Source of the DNA: Vairimorpha apis BRL 01
Lineage: Eukaryota > Microsporidia > Nosematidae
Reading direction: 5' to 3'
Length of the DNA stretch: 17,706 nt
Assembly: GCA_000447185.1 (NCBI GenBank)
Contig: KE647246.1
Location: 7,804-25,509 of the forward strand
Shown: piece after piece, positions 11,211-17,706 of the stretch
Layout of the letters: the number at the start of each line of letters is the position of its first letter
Numbering within the stretch: position 1 is the first letter of the stretch
Made by a program: the position numbers and the translations under genes
The notes under the pieces: generated by a model
What the model was told of the DNA's origin: nothing
Seen by the model: the letters and a program-made list of their open reading frames with translations, nothing else
Database searches by the model: none

Positions 11211-11947
11211 ATGTCAGAACGTGTACACATTAATCTTGAAAGAATGATGCCAGAACTAGAAGAATATAAGAATCGTGGTGTATTTACAATATCAGAACTG
11301 CAAAAAATTATAAGTACTCGTAAAAAACACGAATTTAGACTTCAGAGATTTGACAAAAAACTTCTTGATATTATAAGATATATTGAAAGCGAGATGACTC
11401 TAGAAAAAATAAGAGATAAGAGAATTAAGAAAAAAATCTTACACAAAGTTATTATGATAAAAGAATTTCTGAAAAAATTATAAAACTTTATAAAGATGCT
11501 TTGTACAGATTTAACGATAAAAAAATTATCGTAATGTTTACAGATTATGCCGTAAAAAAACATCTTGTTTCTGATATGAAAGATGTATATTCAGCTTATT
11601 GTCTTAAAAATGCAAGTGATACTGATTTGTGGATATTTTGTTCCATAAATCTATTTAAAGTTGGTGATATTGAAAGTTCAAGAAATATGTTTTTAAAATG
11701 TATACGATTAAATCCTAAAAATTTAAAAATTAAGATCGAATTTTTTAGAATGGAGGTACTTAATATTGCTAAAAATATTGAAAATCTTGAAGAAGATGAA
11801 GAGTTGGAAGATGGATACCTTGATGTAGCTTATAATATATATTTGGATATCGTAGAGTTGAGTGAAAATTTTGATGTAAAGAATGAACTTTTACAAATTT
11901 CTATGAGTGTAAGTGAATTGCACAAAAAAATATGTTCAAATGTTTAA
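11211..11947 (+). CDS. UTP6: U3 snoRNP-associated protein UTP6, with one -1 frameshift
   Basis: UTP6 is a half-a-TPR (HAT) repeat protein of the small-subunit processome, acting in the nucleolus on the 18S rRNA precursor with U3 snoRNA. The N-terminal frame (90 codons) matches the conserved start: LERMMPELEEYKNRGVFT, then ISELQKIISTRKKHEFRLQR and YIESEMTLE. The second frame (148 codons from 11501, open upstream of it) holds HAT repeats, most clearly DTDLWIFCSINLFKVGD then ARN-like SSRNMFLKCIRLNPKN and FFRMEVLNIAKNIE, which follow human UTP6 closely. The frames join with one extra base, either in A4 at 11459-11462 (giving IKRISEKIIKLYKDAL) or in A6 at 11472-11477. Total about 245 residues against roughly 440 in yeast, so the C-terminal HAT array is cut short, as is typical of reduced genomes. 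It converges with the small gene at 11973 across 25 bases. Confidence 0.93.
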
Positions 11948-11972
11948 TCATTATTTATAAAAAATAAATTAT

Positions 11973-12187
11973 TTAATCGATTTTTCTTCTTATTTTTAAA
12001 TATACTGGTTTATTTTTTGATCTTCTTATTTTGATATCATCCCAATTTAAACATTTTCGTTTGGTTTTCTCTTACGTTTTTTATTTTGTAAAATAACATT
12101 TTCTTCTATATTATTATATACTTTATTATTGTCAGTTGATAGAAAAAAATTTGTATCCATTTTTTCTAATTGAATTTTTTTTGTCAT
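11973..12187 (-). CDS. Small basic protein of unknown function, with one -1 frameshift
   Basis: The ATG at 12187 is preceded by CCCC (12193-12196), the best start signal in the region. The first frame runs 46 codons, through VILQNKKRKRKP, and stops at 12047. In the -1 frame the protein continues as KCLNWDDIKIRRSKNK, PVYLKIRRKID and stops at 11973. One extra A in A4 at 12065-12068 or 12054-12057 joins them to about 71 residues; the first choice gives a lysine/arginine run KKRKRKTKRKC leading into NWDDI. The acidic-polar N-terminus, basic middle and ordered C-terminal motif suggest a small nuclear or nucleolar protein, but I do not recognise the family. A second in-frame Met lies at codon 10. 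Confidence 0.65.
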
Positions 12188-12192
12188 AATGA

Positions 12193-12196
12193 GGGG
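12193..12196 (-). promoter_or_regulatory. CCCC start-proximal motif of the small basic protein
   Basis: On the minus strand CCCC precedes the ATG at 12187 by five bases. It is the main reason to believe that this short, broken frame is a gene and to choose this ATG over the one at codon 10. Confidence 0.6.
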
Positions 12197-12513
12197 TATA
12201 AGTTTGATTAATTTATGTCAAATTAAATATTTTCAAAATTTAACAAAAATAAATATTTTATGTCGTTGTTTACTTTAATTTTAGTTTTAATAACATTAAA
12301 CTTATATTTTTTTGACAAATATATTTAATTAATTCAAAAAACCAATCTTTCTGTCTACAAATTTTAATTTAAAAAAATATTTTAGGTAAGCATTAGATTA
12401 TAATAATTTTTTTAAACTTTAAATTTAACTTTTTTACAAGAAATTGTATTTTAAAATAAAAATTAAATTTTTTTATACTTAACAAAAATTAATTTATTAA
12501 AATTTTATTTATT

Positions 12514-12653
12514 ATGATTGATATATCAAATCAACATAAAAAATATGACAAATTCAAATGATTAGTTATATTCAATCGTACTATTCAATATTTACAACTG
12601 AACATTATAAATTTACACGTAAGCTTGAAGTTATACTAATTTTGTATATTTAA
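12514..12653 (+). pseudogene. Possible very small gene in two frames
   Basis: ATG at 12514 opens MIDISNQHKKYDKFK and stops. The -1 frame carries ATG at 12558 and runs 31 codons to TAA at 12651-12653. A missing A before 12558 would fuse them to about 46 residues. No CCC motif is present and frames of this size arise by chance in such DNA, so this is a candidate only. Confidence 0.25.
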
Positions 12654-13466
12654 AAATATTGATTATGTTAATCTACATTCATTAATTATAATTTTAAGTA
12701 AAAAATACATTATTTAAATGCTAAATGTAAATATATTTTTTAATCAATACATGTGTATTTTAAAATTTATTAGTTTATGGTTAAATGTTTCATAATAGAA
12801 AAAAATATTTTATCATTTATTTTTAAGAACTTTAATTTATGGTAAGCATTTATTAATATTTAGCAGAAATTAGGATTAACAATATATTTCTAAATTTTGT
12901 GGTTTTATATTTAATAATAATTAAAATAATATAAATTTAGTATCAAAACATTGTAATTTATCAATATTATTTATTAATTTTACAATTACCTTATAATACA
13001 ACAATTTTGAAGCATAAATAGATGTTTTTTATTTTTTATATAACACTCATTTATTTATAGTATTTAATATTAATTTTTTAATTTTACATATTGTGTTTAA
13101 AATTAAAATGTTACTAGAACAATTTTTTTTAATTAAATCGTAATTAATTTAAATTTTTATTAAATTTGTTTAGTAAATGTAAAGATTAAAGTTAAAAAAA
13201 CATGTAATGATATAAAATAGAAAATTATTAAATATTGTTAAAAAATATACAAAGTTATATTTAGTAATCACTAATAAATATTTACATTAACATAAAATTT
13301 TAATTGTATTTTTAACCAACTTTTTTAGCTTTAAACAAAATTAAATAAAAACATTAATATCAAAAATAAAAATTTTATTAATCAGTGAATTAAGAAATAT
13401 CTAACAATCTAATAGCACCTTAATTTTTATTTATCTATTATAAAAATATAAATTTAACAAGTGACG

Positions 13467-13684
13467 ATGAATTTTTATAAAGAACAATAGATGCAACAAA
13501 ACAAAATGATAATCTTATAAAATATATAGATCTATATCAAATCAAACTAGAAAAAATGTAAAAATTCAATATAAAACAATAACTTTTGTTTTATAGATAA
13601 AATAAAATTTTTTGAATAATTATAAAAAGATAAACAGATAAAATGTATTTTAAAGATGAAAGTTTTATTTTATTTAAAATTTAA
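13467..13684 (+). pseudogene. Possible decayed or error-laden gene
   Basis: From ATG 13467, MNFYK passes by one extra A into RTIDATKQNDNLIKYIDLYQ. Further one-base steps would lead to VKIQYKTITF, FIDKIKFFE and MYFKDESFILFKI, ending at 13684. Residue mixture is better than the F/I/K/N/Y strings produced by random A+T sequence, but at least four breaks are needed. No family recognised. Confidence 0.25.
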
Positions 13685-14081
13685 TTTATACTAATACAAA
13701 AATTAAATATTTATTTAAATTAATTTAACTCAAAAGTTAATTAACTATTTTAATGAATAGTTTTATCAAAAAATTTATGTTTTTATATTAAATGTCTAAT
13801 ATTAAACTATTTTTATCTTTTAAAAAGAAATGAAAATTTATTAGCTAATTTTATGACATTTCAATCAATGAAAAAAAATTATATAAAAAAAGCTTATTAA
13901 ATTATTTCAATATATGTTTATTCAAAAACCTGTAAATTTTTTAGATATTATAAATGACATTTAGATTAGATTTTTTGATTGTAAAGATACATGATTAAAA
14001 TATACAAATTAATTACTTAACTTGTAAAGTGTAATTTATTAAAAGGAGAAAAAAATATAAATTTAAAATTTTTGTATATAT

Positions 14082-14551
14082 ATGTTTGTGTCTTTATTAT
14101 TTACAATCTTTTTAAATATTATTAGATCTTCTTCAATTGAATGCAAGAATTTGAATAACAAAAATAATGAATTAAATATAGATAAACAAGAAAAACAAAA
14201 AATTTAAAAAATGATGAAGTAACTTTATGTGTTGAATCTTGTGGAGATGGTGAAAAAGAAAATAATTGCAAATCTAACTTGTGTGATAAATCTTGCAGTG
14301 ATGGTAATCGCAAACAATGTTCTAGTTTGTGTGAATCATCCTGTGAAGATAATTGTGATCAATATTCTCAAAGTCATAGAGATACAATTTCGGATTTAAA
14401 ACAAAGTGGATTATACGAAAATCCTAAGGATAAATCCAACTCATGCGATGAATCTTGCGAAATCAATTGTAAACAATGTTCTAACTTATGTGGTGGAAGA
14501 TGTGAAGGAGACTGTGAAAAATATAAGAATGAAAATGCAGTAAATGTGTAA
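14082..14551 (+). CDS. Secreted cysteine-rich protein with a duplicated CX3C module, one -1 frameshift
   Basis: The ATG at 14082 opens a signal peptide, MFVSLLFTIFLNIIRSSS, followed by an Asn/Lys-rich spacer that stops after QKI. One extra A in the A6 run at 14197-14202 joins it to the -1 frame, which runs to TAA at 14551 and carries all but one of the cysteines. Joined length is about 156 residues. Two related modules are visible: CDKSC-x7-CSSLCESSCEDNCDQY (14282-14365) and CDESC-x6-CSNLCGGRCEGDCEKY (14444-14524), separated by about 26 residues, with a further CVESC upstream. The C-x3-C-x3-C-x3-C spacing suggests disulphide-linked helices. No CCC motif is present; AAATTT-type sequence precedes the start instead. 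A secreted, spore-wall or host-directed role is an inference from signal peptide and cysteines. I do not recognise the family. The frame's TTG codon at 14279 is not the start. Confidence 0.75.
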
Positions 14552-15383
14552 ATATAGATTAAAAATTTATAAATATATATTTTTAAATAAAAATTTTAAC
14601 AAAAAACTAACCATATTATAAAAACCATTAAATAAAATTTTAATTAATTTTTAACTCCAATATTTTATAAAGACAGTGTAATATTATTTTTTTAAAAATA
14701 TTTATAATTTTTATTTAAACTTAATAAATATGAAATTACAATTTTTTTGATAAGATATTAATTAAATGTTAGATAATTTAGATTTAAAATAATTTTAAAC
14801 TTAGATATTTATTTTTTATACAATAAGAATATTAATATTTATAAGAAATATAAATAAATAAAAATATTATAAAATTTATAATATAATATATATTGTTGAA
14901 ATGAACATTTAAATTTATTAAAGATCTTAAAAAAGTAATAAGAAATAAAAAATTATTAAAAAATGCTTATTAAATTTTTTTCCTATATACAATTAATGAA
15001 TATTATAGTTTGAAAAAAAAATTAAAAATTTATATATTATAGTTTAATATTAATAATATAGACTATAATTATTAAAGTAAAATCTTTTATGAAAAGCTAA
15101 TTCTATATATGTGAAAATATTTTTATTATTGTTATTTTTTCAACAAATTATAATCATTTTTATATGATTTAGTTGAAGAAAGTTTTTTTTATCATAAAAT
15201 AAATTTAAATGTAAATTTAAACAGTAAAAGATATTAATTATAATTATTTTTAAATAAAAATTTTTGTTTGATTATTAGAATAAATACTCAAATAGTAATA
15301 AGATGTATTAAGTAAAAACAAATTTTTTGAATTTTTTAAATACTTTTATACATTGAATTAAAATTTAAAAAAAATTCTAATAA
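14552..15383. other. A+T-rich intergenic region
   Basis: Lies between the 3' ends of two convergent genes. A stretch of about 40 bases near 14948-14990 resembles 13873-13915 (both contain GCTTATTAAATT after an A run), the only repeat-like signal noticed. Confidence 0.45.
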
Positions 15384-16316
15384 TTAACATTTTTTTTGAT
15401 TAACATGTATTTTTTTATTTAATATAATGTTATTAAAAAAATTTAAATTTACAAACCGTATTTCTTCAATGAATTTTTCTTCACTTTCTTCTGGAACGTT
15501 TTCATAAACAACCTTTTCAAATTTAATATCATTTTCATACAAAAAATCATTATTATCCATATCATTACTTTCGTCATCTAAATTATTATCAATATCTAAG
15601 TTATTTATTTCTAAATCTTTAATTTTAAAAAATTCATTGTTTTTAAATTTATGTTTTAATTTTTTAATAATTTTTTCTTCTTCTTTTTGTCTTTCAGCAA
15701 AAAATATTGAAGAAACATCATCGTTTATTTCAGTATCATCTATAAAAGATGTGTTTTCTGAGCATAATTCTGTTGAATCTTCTTCATCCGAACATTCAGC
15801 TTCTAAATCTACATACTTGTTCTTCTTGAATTTTTTATCTAATTTATTTGTTGTAATACAATTTTTGTAATCATACGAATTGTTTATGGTATCTACGTTA
15901 TTAAAAGATTCAAATTCGTTATTATTTTTATCTGTATGTTCAGGTCTTTCAGCATCTCTTACAAAGTAATTTTCATTTATTAAATTTTCACTTTTAAGAT
16001 CTTTGATCGAATTTTTACAAGTATTTTCGTTTATTTCATTTATTAGATCATGATTATTATAATTATCAGATTGATTTATGCTTGTGGATTTAGCACTTTC
16101 GAATTCCATAGACAATAATTCACTCATACTTTGTTCATCAATTTTAGTTTTATAAAAAACAGGATCAATTTCATTCTCCTCTATATTTAACAATTTATTT
16201 CTAATTTTTCGCTGAGTTTCTTCTATTTGTAATTCTTTAAGTATTTTATATCTATAATTAGTTAAGTAAATTGATGAAGCTTCTTCTTTTGAATAATTTA
16301 TTTTTTTTAGTGACAT
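15384..16316 (-). CDS. MRC1/claspin-like replication checkpoint protein
   Basis: A 310-residue, highly charged, largely disordered protein. The recognisable part is about residues 169-240: VDLEAECSDEED followed by FIDDTEINDD, FFAERQKEEEKIIKKLKH, then KIKDLEINNLDID. This order (an EAE-S-[DE]-E acidic motif, an acidic I-D-D segment, an A-E/ER-x-K-E-x-x-x-K-x-I helix, and a closing acidic L-x-[LI] motif) matches the MRC1-like domain of fungal Mrc1 and animal claspin. Those proteins travel with the replisome, couple helicase and polymerase, and relay fork stalling to the checkpoint kinase. The rest is Asn/Asp/Glu-rich with no clear domain. The start is ATG at 16316, set by a CCC motif five bases upstream; an in-frame TTG at 16334 lies before that motif. 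No SQ/TQ cluster is obvious. The frame is unbroken, unlike its neighbours. It ends in an A8 run (15390-15397), so the last residues are uncertain. Confidence 0.6.
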   Translation of the reverse strand: MSLKKINYSKEEASSIYLTNYRYKILKELQIEETQRKIRNKLLNIEENEIDPVFYKTKIDEQSMSELLSMEFESAKSTSINQSDNYNNHDLINEINENTCKNSIKDLKSENLINENYFVRDAERPEHTDKNNNEFESFNNVDTINNSYDYKNCITTNKLDKKFKKNKYVDLEAECSDEEDSTELCSENTSFIDDTEINDDVSSIFFAERQKEEEKIIKKLKHKFKNNEFFKIKDLEINNLDIDNNLDDESNDMDNNDFLYENDIKFEKVVYENVPEESEEKFIEEIRFVNLNFFNNIILNKKIHVNQKKC

Positions 16317-16321
16317 ATAAA

Positions 16322-16324
16322 GGG
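16322..16324 (-). promoter_or_regulatory. CCC start-proximal motif of the MRC1-like gene
   Basis: CCC-TTTAT-ATG on the minus strand. It lies inside the upstream extension of the open frame and so decides for the ATG at 16316. Confidence 0.65.
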
Positions 16325-16334
16325 TAAGTATCAA

Positions 16335-16850
16335 AGATACATAATTTTTTAAAAAAAATATATTTACTATTGTATAAATTTGTATTGTTTAAATTTAATA
16401 ACATATTTTTAAAATAATTATCACTTGTAATTTGATGAATTTTTTCTTTACACTTTATAATTAATCAATAATGAAAAAAACAATTTAATATTGTTTTATG
16501 TTTGTATGAATGTTTTTTGATTTATAAATTATTAATAAAATTATTACTACAATTTACTATGCTTAATACAACACAAATAATGTTTTTAAGTTTATTAATA
16601 CATTTTAACATTAATAAATGATTTGATATAAATTAATAATTGCAAAAATAAAAATATTTCATTTAAAAAAGACATAAATTCATCAATTTTCAAAATATTA
16701 ATTTTTAACAGATATTTATTACACATATTTTTATAAAAAACATTTAAAATTTAATTAAAAAATTTAATAAAAATAAATAAGATTTGAACAAAACAAATAT
16801 ATAAAATTACATTATTCAAAAATATATAATAATCATTCCATAAATACAGT
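16335..16850. other. A+T-rich intergenic region
   Basis: Separates the RPB8 3' end from the MRC1-like start. I see no gene, repeat or folded RNA in it. Confidence 0.5.
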
Positions 16851-17220
16851 TTAGATTCTACTAACCAATAATGATATTTTGGTCCTATCATCTATTCATT
16901 TAAATCATTAATATCTGCATCTTGAATCATTAACAACCCACCAAAGCTAGCGTAAATTTTACATTTATCATTATCTCCTCGTTCAATTTTATAAATACTT
17001 CCATTTATCTGATATTCACACTTTATTTGGTGTTCAAAATCATTATAAATTTGAATGTTCAATATATCATCTTTATTAATCTTATATAAAACACAATGAT
17101 AATCTAAAACTAGATTATAATCATCATTTGTTTTCATGTAGGCTCTACTAACATTTGTGTATAATTTTCCCTGTGTGTCTATGTCTTGTACTTTGTATTT
17201 TTTTATTTTAATATTAACAT
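16851..17220 (-). CDS. RPB8: RNA polymerase common subunit RPB8 (RPABC3), with two -1 frameshifts
   Basis: RPB8 is a small OB-fold subunit shared by RNA polymerases I, II and III. The main frame contains YKVQDIDTQGKLYTNVSRAY, which fits the conserved start of human RPB8 (V-K-DID-x-x-G-K-x-x-x-x-VSR), then LVLDYHCVLYKI, INGSIYKIERGD and the family hallmark ASFGGLLM. Its first in-frame ATG is at 17137, inside the fold, so it cannot be the true start. The ATG at 17220, four bases after a CCC motif, reads only five codons unless one base is added before the TAA at 17205. At the 3' end the frame stops at 16892, but the -1 frame continues as IDDRTKISLLVSRI to TAA at 16851-16853, matching the conserved VDSRVYLL ending. 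With both repairs the protein is about 123 residues, normal for the family. Two breaks in one short gene are unusual. Confidence 0.92.
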
Positions 17221-17224
17221 TTAA

Positions 17225-17227
17225 GGG
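17225..17227 (-). promoter_or_regulatory. CCC start-proximal motif of RPB8
   Basis: CCC four bases before the ATG at 17220 on the minus strand. It points to that ATG although the present frame from it closes after five codons. Confidence 0.6.
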
Positions 17228-17624
17228 TGTTTCTTAAAAATTTGTAAGTTATTAATAAATAAAAATATTCACCACTTTAAATGATTATTGCTAAAAAATT
17301 TAAATTATCTCAAATGTTTTATCAAAAAATTATGAAAATTTTTAAAGCATTAATTTTATATTTTAATTAGTGAAATATGTAAATGTTTAATTTTAAAAAA
17401 AGAAATATAAAATAAAAATTTAAAAAATTTTAATATCTTAATGTTAGATAAAAATGTTTATTTTTTTCATGATCAATGTCAAAATTTTAAATAAATTTAA
17501 TTTAAAAATTATATAAACACAATTTAATATTTATTTTGTAACACATTCAAAAGATTTTTAAAAAACACTTAATTCTTTTGCTATTCTATTTTAAAACATA
17601 TTAACTTAAAAAATTTTAATCAAA
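17228..17624. other. A+T-rich intergenic region
   Basis: Divergent spacer between RPB8 (-) and the hydrophobic frame at the right edge (+). Nothing else seen. Confidence 0.45.
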
Positions 17625-17706
17625 ATGTTTTTTATAAAATTTAATTTTTGTATTTGTTTCTTAGTTAATTTATTTTATATGACATTTTTGATTTTAGTTA
17701 ATAACG
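17625..17706 (+). CDS. Possible N-terminus of a secreted or membrane protein, cut by the window edge
   Basis: ATG at 17625 opens a frame that stays open to the last base (27 codons). The peptide is a short basic start (MFFIKF) followed by a strongly hydrophobic run (CICFLVNLF, MTFLILV), like a signal peptide or membrane anchor. It is preceded by AAATTT-like sequence and no CCC motif, as for the cysteine-rich gene. Hydrophobic frames also arise by chance in T-rich DNA, so it is a candidate only. Confidence 0.3.
   Translation, partial: MFFIKFNFCICFLVNLFYMTFLILVNN

Larger units (their letters stand above)
12197..14081. other. Long A+T-rich region with weak coding-like fragments
   Basis: No confident gene. 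Two places are less random. At 12514-12653 two short frames join by the same -1 step into about 46 residues with mixed composition (IQSYYSIFTTEHYKFTRKLE). At 13467-13684 and 13792-13961 several short frames with mixed composition (for example DATKQNDNLIKYIDLYQIKL) follow one another in different phases. They could be damaged genes or chance. Confidence 0.4.

Noticed and set aside
14279..14281. TTG as start of the cysteine-rich protein
   Set aside because: It is an internal Leu codon; the same frame is open and cysteine-rich upstream, and joins the signal peptide frame by one base.
14122..14313. Minus-strand open frame over the cysteine-rich gene
   Set aside because: Antisense shadow; no start signal, and the plus strand has signal peptide and cysteine modules. 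The plus frame at 15637-15870 inside the MRC1-like gene was rejected for the same reason.
16317..16334. Upstream TTG start for the MRC1-like gene
   Set aside because: It lies upstream of the CCC motif, whereas other genes place CCC before the start codon, and an ATG follows the motif directly.
17138..17220. Short intron near the RPB8 start as explanation for the frame change
   Set aside because: No GTAAGT-like donor after the ATG at 17220, and conserved codons start almost immediately.
1..17706. tRNA genes, CRISPR arrays and telomeric repeats
   Set aside because: I found no GGTTCGA-type arm with matching acceptor stem, no regularly spaced repeats and no tandem telomere-like units by reading both strands; a covariance search could still find a diverged tRNA.

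Overview
The window reads as nuclear DNA of a microsporidian. It is extremely A+T-rich, has no introns that I can see, and has short, reduced versions of eukaryotic housekeeping proteins. A CCC/CCCC motif sits 0 to 11 bases before the start codon of six genes, as described for other microsporidia. The hexokinase appears to start with a signal peptide, a known microsporidian trait. Less than half of the window is coding, so this is not one of the most compacted microsporidian genomes.

Layout. 1-1585 is A+T-rich with nothing recognisable. 1586-2982 (-) is a hexokinase. 3606-3965 (+) is a compositional island that folds well and ends in T8, probably a Pol III noncoding RNA that I could not identify. 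4991-5325 (-) is a 5'-truncated relic of a LINE-like retrotransposon. 6392-10398 (+) is the largest subunit of RNA polymerase III (RPC1). 11211-11947 (+) is the U3 snoRNP protein UTP6, and a small basic protein (11973-12187, -) converges on it. 14082-14551 (+) is a secreted cysteine-rich protein with a duplicated module, not recognised. 15384-16316 (-) is an MRC1/claspin-like replication-checkpoint protein. 16851-17220 (-) is RPB8, a subunit shared by RNA polymerases I, II and III. A hydrophobic ORF runs off the right edge from 17625.

The strongest unexpected pattern concerns reading frames. Six of the seven intact-looking protein genes (all but the MRC1-like one) are broken by a net -1 shift, and RPB8 is broken twice. 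All seven breaks have the same direction, each is repaired by one extra base, and nearly all fall in or beside an A run of the coding strand. Homology continues in the new frame each time where a family is known. Systematic loss of a base from homopolymers during sequencing or assembly is the simplest reading. Programmed -1 frameshifting or polymerase slippage is the interesting alternative, most credible at the A9 run of RPC1.

Functionally, RPC1 and RPB8 belong to the machinery that makes tRNA, 5S and other RNAs, UTP6 acts in 18S rRNA maturation, and the MRC1-like protein acts at replication forks. Hexokinase and the cysteine-rich protein are probably secreted towards the host. The genes are separately promoted and are not operons.
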